Below are positions 34,884 through 42,060 of a stretch of DNA of 64,000 nucleotides, one piece after another. The notes under the pieces are model-generated. The model worked only from the letters and a program-made list of their open reading frames with translations, was not told the DNA's origin and searched no databases. Numbering within the stretch: position 1 is the first letter of the stretch; every line of letters starts with the position of its first letter. The position numbers were made by a program, and so were the translations under genes. This DNA comes from an uncultured Myxococcales bacterium (GTDB lineage Bacteria; Myxococcota_A; UBA9042; DTJE01), in the NCBI GenBank assembly GCA_903857665.1, contig CAIOFV010000105.1, forward strand, positions 186,001 to 250,000. Direction: 5' to 3'.

Positions 34884-35037
34884 GGGCCGGGTCCCGGGGG
34901 TGACGCTCCGGGGACGGCGTGCCCGGGGGCGCTGCCCCCGTTCCCGCCTCTGTCCTCGCCGGCGGCAGGGTGTTGATTGCCCCCGTGGGGTGCCGCCGGC
35001 TGCGGAGCCCCTCCGCGTCACCCCCGGGCCCCGGCCC
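34884..35037. other. Large multibranched inverted repeat (possible structured RNA or cruciform element)
   Basis: The 410-bp gap between 34821 and 35230 holds no credible gene. Within it 34884-34904 and 35017-35037 are inverted repeats pairing at 20 of 21 positions. Inside this closing stem are three more hairpins: CGGGGGC/GCCCCCG (34924-34940), a perfect 10-bp stem GCCGGCGGCA/TGCCGCCGGC (34958-34967 with 34991-35000), and GCGGAG/CTCCGC (35002-35016). The result is a cloverleaf-like fold of 154 nt. It follows the M23 gene and precedes the 3' end of a convergent gene. It could be a bidirectional terminator, a non-autonomous mobile element or a non-coding RNA. Confidence 0.6.
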
Positions 35038-35230
35038 TCGGTCGTTCTTGGGGGAGGGCTGCAGGGGCGGGGAGGCTTTCGTTTGGCTTGCAGGGTGGGG
35101 TCGTCGCGGCAGGACGGGTTTCCTTGTGCGCGGCGACCCATCCCTTGCAGGGGGCGGTTCTGGCCTGGGGAAAGAAATACCAAGGGATGGGCTCTTGGAC
35201 TTCTGAAGGACCTGGAAGGCTGGGGGACCG

Positions 35231-36994
35231 TCAGAAGGTCGCGATCGCCTGGATGCGGATCGCGCCGGCGGTCTGGGGCGTCACGCCGTCGTTCGGGGCG
35301 TCGAGGCCGGCCAGGGGGAAGAGGACGGCGCCGTCGGCGCGGAGGGACAGGTGGGAACCGTACTTGGCCCAGAGGTCCATCCCGCCCTCGACGCCCAGGG
35401 GCCGCTTGCCGCCCGGGGCGCCCTCGGGGATCGAGGCGAAGGCCGCCATCAGGGACAGGCCGCCGCCGACCTTCCAGTCGGAGTCCTGGTAGAAGGTGCG
35501 GTCGTAGGACGGCTTGAAGTAGAAGGCGTTGGTCACGGAGCCGATGATCTCCCGGAACAGGATCGAATCGACCCGGTAGTCCCGGTTGAACACGAAGTGG
35601 TGGATGTCCTTGGTCCTGAACAGCGTCGGGTGCTCGCGGTTGTAGCAGGCCGCGGAAGACGTCGCCAGGATGTTCTGGTCCAGGATGCCCCAGGAACCCA
35701 GGGTGTTGCCACCCGAGGCCGCGCCGGCCATCAGCTTGACCTGGTTGCGACCCCAGTCCAACTGGGCCTCCAGCGCACCGCCGAACGACAGGAAATCCTT
35801 GCGGGACTTGGTGGCCTCCCGCTCGCTTTCGACGTAGTTCACCCAGCCGTAGGTCATGGCCCCTTCCAACTCGACGCGCAGGGTCATGTCGGACCGGGGC
35901 TTCCAGACCACCTTTCCCCACACGCTGGGCGTCCAGAAGAAGGCGTTCCGGGGAACCAGCGTGTAGTCGTCGTAGGCCTGGCCGACGAGGCTGGGCTGCG
36001 TGCCGGCCGCGCCGGAGCCGCCGATCACCTGCTCGGACGAGATCTTCTGCTGCGTGATCGCGTTGTACCAGCCCCAGTCCCAGACCGGCTTGTACTCGGC
36101 CAGGCGCTTCGCCCGCGCGTCGAATTCCGCCTTGCGGGACGGAGTCGTATCGACGCCGAACACCCACCGGTAGCCGTCGTCGGACTGGTCGAGGTCGTAG
36201 GGCCGCACGTAGTAGCCGTAGGGATCCGACGAGGACACGCCCTCGCCCGGGAACTCCAGGCCCAGCCGCAGCCAGGTGATGCCCAGGTTGATCTTGCCGA
36301 AGACGCCGTCGATGTAGTCGCCGAAGTCCGAATCGGGGTCGCGGCCGCCGCTGCGCACGATGCCCAGGCCGAAATGCTCGGGCATGCGGCCGCCCGCGAC
36401 CTGCACGATGTCGAACAGGTTCAGTTCCGCCCAGGCCGCCTTGACGCGCACGGAGTTCTTGAACGCGGTGAGCAGCGTGGGAGCACGCTGCGAGCGCGCG
36501 AAGACCGACATCGGCGCGGCCACGGAGTCCAGGGACGGGTTGCTTCCCAGGACCAGGTTGTCCAGGGCGTCGATGATGGTGTGGACCGTGGCGATTTCCG
36601 CGATGCGCAGGGTCGGCTCCCAGCGCAGGCGGATGTTGGCGGACGGCACGGTGGAGCGACGTCCTGCGTAGGACTTGGCCCGGGCCGTCGCCGAGCTGGA
36701 CGCCGGGGCGCAGTTCGGGTCCACGGTGGAATCCGCCGGCAGGCCCAGGTCCGGCCGGAAGAAGGTGTTCATCCGGAACCGGAACGAGCCGGAGTTGTAC
36801 AGCGTGACCAGTGGCAGGATCTGGATGCCCGAATCCGAGTTCTCGATGGGCTTCCCGGTGACCGCGGGAACCTCGGTGGCGACCGGCGACGCCGGTGCCG
36901 AGGCCGTCGGAGCGGCAGTTTCGGCCCGGGCCGGGGAGGCGAGGGCCAGGACCAGTCCGAGCCCGATCCAGACGTGTGCCCCCGAGCGACGCAA
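35231..36994 (-). CDS. Outer-membrane beta-barrel protein, myxobacterial family
   Basis: A 587-residue exported protein with signal peptide (…LALASPARAE) and a long series of amphipathic beta strands alternating with polar loops (for example LRVELEGAMTYGWVNYVE, ALEAQLDWGRNQVKLMAGA). The C terminus AIRIQAIATF ends in Phe, as expected for BAM-assembled barrels. It resembles the large uncharacterised barrels common in Myxococcota (possibly the TIGR04551 group, from memory). The start is TTG: a G-rich SD (GGGGGGAG) sits three bases upstream and the frame begins the signal peptide. Strong promoter upstream; divergent from the MopE-repeat gene. Confidence 0.75.
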   Translation of the reverse strand: MRRSGAHVWIGLGLVLALASPARAETAAPTASAPASPVATEVPAVTGKPIENSDSGIQILPLVTLYNSGSFRFRMNTFFRPDLGLPADSTVDPNCAPASSSATARAKSYAGRRSTVPSANIRLRWEPTLRIAEIATVHTIIDALDNLVLGSNPSLDSVAAPMSVFARSQRAPTLLTAFKNSVRVKAAWAELNLFDIVQVAGGRMPEHFGLGIVRSGGRDPDSDFGDYIDGVFGKINLGITWLRLGLEFPGEGVSSSDPYGYYVRPYDLDQSDDGYRWVFGVDTTPSRKAEFDARAKRLAEYKPVWDWGWYNAITQQKISSEQVIGGSGAAGTQPSLVGQAYDDYTLVPRNAFFWTPSVWGKVVWKPRSDMTLRVELEGAMTYGWVNYVESEREATKSRKDFLSFGGALEAQLDWGRNQVKLMAGAASGGNTLGSWGILDQNILATSSAACYNREHPTLFRTKDIHHFVFNRDYRVDSILFREIIGSVTNAFYFKPSYDRTFYQDSDWKVGGGLSLMAAFASIPEGAPGGKRPLGVEGGMDLWAKYGSHLSLRADGAVLFPLAGLDAPNDGVTPQTAGAIRIQAIATF

Positions 36995-37018
36995 TTGCTC
37001 CCCCCGATCGAACGCAGG

Positions 37019-37047
37019 ATGCTACGGTGGAACCGCCCCAATGTCAA
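37019..37047 (-). promoter_or_regulatory. Promoter of the outer-membrane protein gene
   Basis: Minus strand TTGACA (37042-37047), exactly 17 bp, TAGCAT (37019-37024); the TTG start is 25 bp past the -10. Confidence 0.6.
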
Positions 37048-37060
37048 CGCGGACGCGGGC

Positions 37061-37090
37061 TTGGCGTAACGTCCTCCGATTCGCTAGGAT
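37061..37090 (+). promoter_or_regulatory. Probable promoter of the MopE-repeat gene
   Basis: TTGGCG (37061-37066), 18 bp, TAGGAT (37085-37090). The ATG follows only 9 bp after the -10, so the leader would be extremely short. Confidence 0.4.
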
Positions 37091-37099
37091 CCCTGTGCC

Positions 37100-38665
37100 A
37101 TGCGGACCTTCCTCACCGTCGCCGCCCTGTGGATCCTGCCCGTCGTGGCGGCAGCGGCGACGCCTCCCGTCCGGACGGCCGACATTCCTCCCTATCGCCT
37201 CGATCCGGCAGTCTGGCAGCGGGCCGTCCTCACCGAGGTGATGGTCGATCCCACGGCCGCGCCGGCCGATACGGGTCAGTGGATCGAGATTTCGAACCTG
37301 GGTTCCGAGTCCGTGAACCTGCAGGGAATGGTCCTGGCCACCCGGTCCGGCGGATTCCATGTCATCAGCCCCTCCCAGGCACTGCTGCTGGAACCCGACG
37401 ACGTGCTGGTGCTGGGACGCCTGGCCGAAACCAGCCAGAACGGCGGCGTGGCGGTGGGGTACGCGTATGGCGGCGACCTGCTGCTGGCCCAGGACGGCGA
37501 GGTGCTGCTGCTGCTGTGGAACAACGCCCTGGTGGACTTCACGACCTGGGGCAACGGCGTCAGCGACCAGATCGAATCGGGCCGCTCCTGGTCCCTGGAA
37601 CCCCCGGCGCCGGACGGGACCGGTTTCAAGCAGTGGTGCCCGGGCCGGACTCCCTACGGGACCGGGTTGGACCGTGGCACGCCCGGCTTGCGCAACACCT
37701 ATTGCGACAACGACGGGGACGGGTACGCGGAGGACCAGGGCGACTGCGACGACACCAACGCCTCCATCGGCCCGGGCATGCCCGAACTGTGCAACGGGAT
37801 CGATGACAACTGCAACGGGTTGACCGACGAGGACGTGCCGCCGCTGCCGATCTGCCTGAGCCTGGGCGTGTGCTCGGTGGTGGTCGCCCGGTGCGCCGGC
37901 GCGGCGGGCTGGGTGTGCGACTACCCGCCCGCCTACCAGGCGGTCGAAACCCGGTGCGACGGGCTCGACAACGACTGCGACGGGCTCACGGACGAGGACC
38001 TGCAGGGGAACGGGCTGTCCCTGGGCGCGCCGTGCGTCGGCCCCGGGGTCTGCGGGCCCGGGACCGTCGTCTGCTCGCCGCTGACCCTCGCCGCCACCTG
38101 CTCGACGCTGGTGGATGGCACCACCCCCAGGGCCGGCCCCGAGTTGTGCAACGGTCTTGACGACGACTGCAACGGGTTCACGGACGAGGACTTCGCGCTG
38201 GGCCTGCCCTGCTCGGTGGGCCTCGGCGCCTGCGCGCGGAGCGGCCATCGGATCTGCAATGCGGGAGGCGGGGCGGGCTGCGACGTCGATCCCGGGCTCC
38301 CCGGGACCGAGATCTGCGGCGACGGGATCGACAACGATTGCGACGGCGCCACGGACGAGGGCTTCCCGGTGGGCGACAACTGCTCGGTGGGCCTCGGCGC
38401 CTGCCGGGCCATCGGCAAGTTCCGGTGCTCGGAAGACGGCCTGTCGGTGACCTGCATGGCCACGCCGGGCCTTCCCGGAACCGAGATCTGCGGCGACGGG
38501 ATCGACAACGACTGCGACGGCCAGGTGGACGAGGCCGATTGCGTCGAGCCGACGCACGCTGCCACCGGGTGCTCGAGCGGTGGTTCGAACGCCCCCGCGT
38601 CGTCGATGCTGCTGCTTCTGGGGATGCTCGCCGGCCTGGCCGCGCGGCGACGCGCCCGCACCTGA
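37100..38665 (+). CDS. Lamin-tail-domain protein with MopE-type repeats and MYXO-CTERM-like tail
   Basis: A 521-residue secreted protein. Signal peptide to about residue 20; residues 40-180 form a lamin-tail-like domain (VLTEVMVDPTAAPADTGQWI, then EISNLGSESVNLQGM). Then come five MopE putative metal-binding repeats with the core CNGIDDNCNGLTDED / CDGLDNDCDGLTDED / CNGLDDDCNGFTDED / CGDGIDNDCDGATDE / CGDGIDNDCDGQVDE. The C terminus has TGCSSGG, a hydrophobic stretch MLLLLGMLAGLAA and RRRART, the layout of the MYXO-CTERM surface-sorting signal. The acidic repeats probably bind Ca2+ or other cations. It is likely sorted to the cell surface; the role is unknown. Confidence 0.88.
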   Translation: MRTFLTVAALWILPVVAAAATPPVRTADIPPYRLDPAVWQRAVLTEVMVDPTAAPADTGQWIEISNLGSESVNLQGMVLATRSGGFHVISPSQALLLEPDDVLVLGRLAETSQNGGVAVGYAYGGDLLLAQDGEVLLLLWNNALVDFTTWGNGVSDQIESGRSWSLEPPAPDGTGFKQWCPGRTPYGTGLDRGTPGLRNTYCDNDGDGYAEDQGDCDDTNASIGPGMPELCNGIDDNCNGLTDEDVPPLPICLSLGVCSVVVARCAGAAGWVCDYPPAYQAVETRCDGLDNDCDGLTDEDLQGNGLSLGAPCVGPGVCGPGTVVCSPLTLAATCSTLVDGTTPRAGPELCNGLDDDCNGFTDEDFALGLPCSVGLGACARSGHRICNAGGGAGCDVDPGLPGTEICGDGIDNDCDGATDEGFPVGDNCSVGLGACRAIGKFRCSEDGLSVTCMATPGLPGTEICGDGIDNDCDGQVDEADCVEPTHAATGCSSGGSNAPASSMLLLLGMLAGLAARRRART

Positions 38666-38672
38666 CGGCGTC

Positions 38673-39395
38673 CTACGTGTCCGTTCCCATCCGCAGCCGC
38701 CACCGTCGCCCCAGCACTCCGGACACCAGCGCGGCCACCAGCGACAGGACGTCGGCGCGGGCGGGTACCGGGCCCGCCTCCACCTCGCGGGCGGTCCCGC
38801 CCAACAGCGACGACGAAAAGCGGACGGCACCGGCAGGGGCGCACCGGCCGCACAGCATCGCCCCGTCCGGAGCCACCGCGACCACCCCGGACGCCCCGAC
38901 CGCCTCGCCGCATGCCGGGCACGACTCGTCCACCGGCGGATGGCCCAGTTCGCACAGCAGCGCGATGGCCAGCCCGAGGATCTCCAGGGGCGCCCGATCG
39001 GGCGGCGCGGTTTCCAGGCGGGCCAGCGCCTCCACCACCCGGAGGAAGGTGGACTCGCCGGCCGGGGCATCCCGCAGGAGGTCCCGGGCCAGCATCAGCA
39101 TGGCCTGCCCCGCCTCCATCCGGTCCAGGTGGTCGTACAGGCCCGGGAAAGACCGCACCGGCTCGGCCCCGGCCAGCAAGGCCAGCGACGATCGCGCACC
39201 GGCGGGCCGGAACCGCACGTCCGCGACCACGAACAGGTCCACTCCGCCGGCGAACCGGCGTCGACTGCCCCGGGCCGAACGGGCCAGCGCCGCGACAAGC
39301 CCGTGGTCCCGGGTCAGCAGGTGGAGGATGAGGTCGGCCTCGCCGTATGGGATCCGGTCCAGCACGATCGCCGGGGTTTCGACCGTCTCAGCCAT
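38673..39395 (-). CDS. recO: DNA repair protein RecO
   Basis: A 240-residue RecO. The N-terminal OB-fold starts ETPAIVLDRIPYGEADLILHL and GLVAALARSARGSRRRF, typical of RecO. The central zinc-binding part has CPACGEA and, 16 residues on, CGRC. RecO loads RecA onto SSB-coated DNA with RecR in recombinational gap repair. The gene is 6 bp downstream of the RodZ-like gene on the same strand, and its 3' end faces the MopE-repeat gene. Confidence 0.9.
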   Translation of the reverse strand: MAETVETPAIVLDRIPYGEADLILHLLTRDHGLVAALARSARGSRRRFAGGVDLFVVADVRFRPAGARSSLALLAGAEPVRSFPGLYDHLDRMEAGQAMLMLARDLLRDAPAGESTFLRVVEALARLETAPPDRAPLEILGLAIALLCELGHPPVDESCPACGEAVGASGVVAVAPDGAMLCGRCAPAGAVRFSSSLLGGTAREVEAGPVPARADVLSLVAALVSGVLGRRWRLRMGTDT

Positions 39396-39401
39396 CAGGG
39401 G

Positions 39402-39896
39402 CTAGTTGACCTCGACGGAGCCGGTGCGGTGGTACCCGGGGAGCGTCGAACCCCCGGCACGCGACACGTCGCCGCGACCACCGGAGCCGACCGTCAGCAG
39501 CGCGACGACGATGCCCACCACGAAGACCAGGAGGATCGCGATGTAGGTCCAGTTCAGCGAACCGGAACCGCGCGGGCCCACGGGGATGCTGCCGGAGGCG
39601 ACCGGTACGGGGGGAGGGGGGCGATTGGGCCCTTCGATCCGTCCCCTCAGGCTGACCGACAGCGCATCGAGGCCGCGAGCCGGATCGAGGTTGACGGTCT
39701 TGCAGTATGACGTGACGAAACCGCGAACGAAGACGGATTGGGGCAGCTCGTCCCAGCGCTCCGCCTCCAGGGCGGTGAGCACCCGGAGTGGAATCCGCGT
39801 CGCCCGGGAGATCTGGTCCAGGCCGATCCCGGCCTGCTCCCGTCCCGAGACGAGGTACCGGCCCAGCTCCCCCATCGCAGCCTGTCCGTGCTCCAT
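39402..39896 (-). CDS. RodZ-like HTH membrane protein, short form
   Basis: A 164-residue protein: residues 8-75 are an HTH_25/RodZ-type Xre domain (GRYLVSGREQAGIGLDQISR, ATRIPLRVLTALEAERWDEL, FVRGFVTSYCKTVNLDP); then a proline-rich linker, one membrane helix (WTYIAILLVFVVGIVVALLTV) and only 25 more residues. Classical RodZ has a folded periplasmic domain, which is missing here. RodZ links MreB to the envelope; a short version could still bind MreB. The ATG chosen has no SD but coincides with the expected transcription start of a very good promoter, implying a leaderless message. recO follows 6 bp downstream. Confidence 0.8.
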   Translation of the reverse strand: MEHGQAAMGELGRYLVSGREQAGIGLDQISRATRIPLRVLTALEAERWDELPQSVFVRGFVTSYCKTVNLDPARGLDALSVSLRGRIEGPNRPPPPVPVASGSIPVGPRGSGSLNWTYIAILLVFVVGIVVALLTVGSGGRGDVSRAGGSTLPGYHRTGSVEVN

Positions 39897-39903
39897 CGGG
39901 CGC

Positions 39904-39932
39904 AGCGTAGCAATGCCACTGCTACCTGTCAA
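39904..39932 (-). promoter_or_regulatory. Promoter giving a leaderless rodZ-like/recO mRNA, with an overlapping inverted repeat
   Basis: Minus strand TTGACA (39927-39932), 17 bp, TACGCT (39904-39909). The ATG of the RodZ-like gene begins 7 bp beyond the -10, where transcription should start. The spacer contains GTAGCA-7-TGCTAC (39907-39925), a perfect 6-bp inverted repeat that could be an operator. Confidence 0.55.
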
Positions 39933-39978
39933 CGATCTCCGGTACCTTGATGGTTGCATCGAAGCCAGCCCTCCCGCA

Positions 39979-40000
39979 GAATCTGGGTTCGTCCAGATTC
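39979..40000 (+). promoter_or_regulatory. Inverted repeat in the leader of the small membrane protein gene
   Basis: GAATCTGG, 6-nt loop, CCAGATTC: a perfect 8-bp inverted repeat 24 bp before the ATG at 40024. It may be an RNA hairpin or an operator. Confidence 0.45.
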
Positions 40001-40023
40001 CTTCCTCTGGACGAGGAGGTCCC

Positions 40024-40296
40024 ATGGGCACCGAACCCGAGGCACCCGGCCCTGCACCCGTCGAGGCCCCGTCGGCACGGGACGCCGCGCCCTCACCGGC
40101 GACACCACCGAAGCCGCCGCCGGACATGGCGACCCTGATGATGGAACTTTCGCGCATCCGACGCGACGTGGAGGGCCAGTCCGAAGCGGGGAGGCGTGCC
40201 GGGTTCCGGACCTGGCTGCTTCTAGCGGCCGTCGTCGCAGCCGTGGCCTGGTCCGTATTCGGCGGTCCCTGCGCACCCCCCGGCGGAACCCCTTGA
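40024..40296 (+). CDS. Small single-span membrane protein
   Basis: A 90-residue protein of unknown function: a Pro/Ala/Glu-rich N-terminal 40 residues, a short charged helix (MATLMMELSRIRRDVEGQ), one C-terminal membrane helix (TWLLLAAVVAAVAWSVF) and a short tail with one cysteine. The ATG has an excellent SD (GACGAGGAGGTCCC). It is divergent from the RodZ-like gene. Nothing in the neighbourhood identifies a role. Confidence 0.6.
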   Translation: MGTEPEAPGPAPVEAPSARDAAPSPATPPKPPPDMATLMMELSRIRRDVEGQSEAGRRAGFRTWLLLAAVVAAVAWSVFGGPCAPPGGTP

Positions 40297-40374
40297 CGGG
40301 CACCCCCGACGCGGGCATCCGCCCGAGCCAGCCAACCAGCATCACCTGACGAAAAAAGGAAGGACGAGAGGGCC

Positions 40375-40563
40375 TCAGACCTGGTCTTCGTCCGGCTCGA
40401 TGATCGTGACGCCCCGATCGGACGAAGGCGCCTCCTGCTCGTCGGTCATTTCGGGACGTTCGCGCTCGGGGACGGGGACCTCGAGGAAGGGACGCCGGGA
40501 CTGGTGACGGCGCCGCTCGTCCTCCTCGTCGCGAATCCTCTGGATGATGAAGGCGTCCAACAT
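40375..40563 (-). CDS. Conserved-looking small acidic/basic protein (62 aa)
   Basis: A 62-residue charged protein: a helical, Arg/Glu-rich start (MLDAFIIQRIRDEEDERRR), a proline-containing middle (FLEVPVPERERPE) and an acidic C terminus ending TIIEPDEDQV. I recall similar MLDAFxI...-type small proteins from other Myxococcota and Planctomycetes, function unknown. It has a good promoter just upstream, which supports it being real. The PEGA-domain gene upstream ends 86 bp before its start. Confidence 0.6.
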   Translation of the reverse strand: MLDAFIIQRIRDEEDERRRHQSRRPFLEVPVPERERPEMTDEQEAPSSDRGVTIIEPDEDQV

Positions 40564-40588
40564 GGCGTCCGGCCTCGTTCCCACAAGC

Positions 40589-40617
40589 ACTATAGGTATT
40601 CGGTCGAACGCGCGCAA
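40589..40617 (-). promoter_or_regulatory. Promoter of the 62-residue protein gene
   Basis: Minus strand TTGCGC (40612-40617), 17 bp, TATAGT (40589-40594, five of six matches), 25 bp before the ATG. The same -35 variant occurs at the clpX promoter. Confidence 0.5.
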
Positions 40618-40649
40618 ATCCTCAGGCCCGGACCGGCATGGAGCCTGGG

Positions 40650-42005
40650 TCAGAAGGTCCCATGGACGCCGGCCGCGGCCCCTCCGGGGATCGGCGACAG
40701 GACGACCCGTTCGGCTGCGGGACGCCCGAGGATCGCCAGCACGATCGTCCCGGCACCGGCCGCGGCGGCCAGGGTGTAGCAGGCGATGGAACCCGCCCGG
40801 CGGCTGCGCCAGTCGTCCAGGCGATTCGTGCCGGCGTTCACCGCGTCGGCCGAACGGTTCGCCTGCACGTTGAGGACGATGCCCGCGGCCAGCAGGCCCG
40901 CGGACGCGGCGCCGGTCACCCAGGGCCAGGGCCAGGGCTTGCGACGGGCCAGGGGGCCCGACGCGATGGCAAGGACGGACCCGTCGCCGCCGGCACGTTC
41001 CAGGCGCAGCACGATGCCCGGAAGCGGACGGCCGGAGGGATCCGCCACCACCGATGCCTCCACGGGCTCGTTGCCGCCGGTTCCCGACATCTGCACCACG
41101 GTGCATCCCGTGAGGACCGACAGGCGTCCCGCCAGGCCGCCGCCCAGGTCCGCCGGCGACACCGCCACCAGGGTGCCTTCGGGACCCGGCCGCACCAGGG
41201 ACGAAAGCGCCAGGTCCAGCACGACCCGGTCGGGACCCTCGACCCGGACGCGTCGGGTCCGTGCGCTGCCCCCCGCCAGCACTGTCACCGCGTGGGCCCC
41301 TCGGGCCACCTGCGCGGAGGACGACCCGGACGGAAGGGCGCGCCCATCGACCAGCACGGTCGCTCCCGGCGAATTCCCGATCAGGACCACCTCCAGCGGC
41401 ACCAGGGCGGCCGAGGCGTCGTCGCGGACGCGTTCCAGGAACTCGGTGACCTCGGGAGGCACGTCCACGGACGCCAGCTCGTCGGCACCGAAGGTTCGAA
41501 GAAGGCGCCGCCCCAGGTCCGCTGCGGCCTCGGGCCTCCCGGCCAGCAGGTGCAGGCGCAGCAGCAGCACGGCGCCGGCCGTCGCCTCGGCTCGGCCGCG
41601 GGGATCGGCCGCGAAGACGCAGGGGGACTCGAGAAACGCATCGATGGCCAGTTGCAAGGCCGCCCGGGCGGCCTCGACGTCGGTTTCGTCGTAGAACCGC
41701 GTGGCCCCCCCCCGCAATCCCTGGAGCACGCGGCCTGCCCGGTCGTCCCGGGGGCCAGGGTCGCAGCCCGGATCGGGCCATGCAAGGCCGGCCAGGGAGG
41801 AGGCGTCCTCGACCCGCCACGCGGGCTCCAGGCGCGCTCGAGCGAGGTGGACCTGCATCGCGCCCCGTTGCGCGTCCGCCGGCTCACGGTCCAGCAGGAT
41901 GAACGCCCGTGGCCGGGCGACCTCGGCGCGCGCCGGTACGGCCCAGGGCATCGACAGCACCACGGTCGCCAGCAGCGGCGGAAGGACGGGGCGGATCGGA
42001 GCCAT
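40650..42005 (-). CDS. PEGA-domain envelope protein
   Basis: A 451-residue exported protein: signal peptide (…SMPWAVPARAE), a helical TPR-like region around residues 90-200, then a PEGA domain (VVLIGNSPGATVLVDGRALP, GAHAVTVLAGG). Near the C terminus two hydrophobic segments (VTGAASAGLLAAGIVLNVQA; IACYTLAAAAGAGTIVLAIL) flank a loop. PEGA domains occur in surface or periplasmic proteins of myxobacteria, often behind TPR genes. The ATG follows AGGAGG at 7 bp. It is 55 bp downstream of a large TPR-like gene, so they are probably co-transcribed. Confidence 0.75.
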   Translation of the reverse strand: MAPIRPVLPPLLATVVLSMPWAVPARAEVARPRAFILLDREPADAQRGAMQVHLARARLEPAWRVEDASSLAGLAWPDPGCDPGPRDDRAGRVLQGLRGGATRFYDETDVEAARAALQLAIDAFLESPCVFAADPRGRAEATAGAVLLLRLHLLAGRPEAAADLGRRLLRTFGADELASVDVPPEVTEFLERVRDDASAALVPLEVVLIGNSPGATVLVDGRALPSGSSSAQVARGAHAVTVLAGGSARTRRVRVEGPDRVVLDLALSSLVRPGPEGTLVAVSPADLGGGLAGRLSVLTGCTVVQMSGTGGNEPVEASVVADPSGRPLPGIVLRLERAGGDGSVLAIASGPLARRKPWPWPWVTGAASAGLLAAGIVLNVQANRSADAVNAGTNRLDDWRSRRAGSIACYTLAAAAGAGTIVLAILGRPAAERVVLSPIPGGAAAGVHGTF

Positions 42006-42060
42006 GGCCAGACCTCCTCGGAGGATCCATTTCGGACGACCTGGGGGGGGAAGTTTAGGA

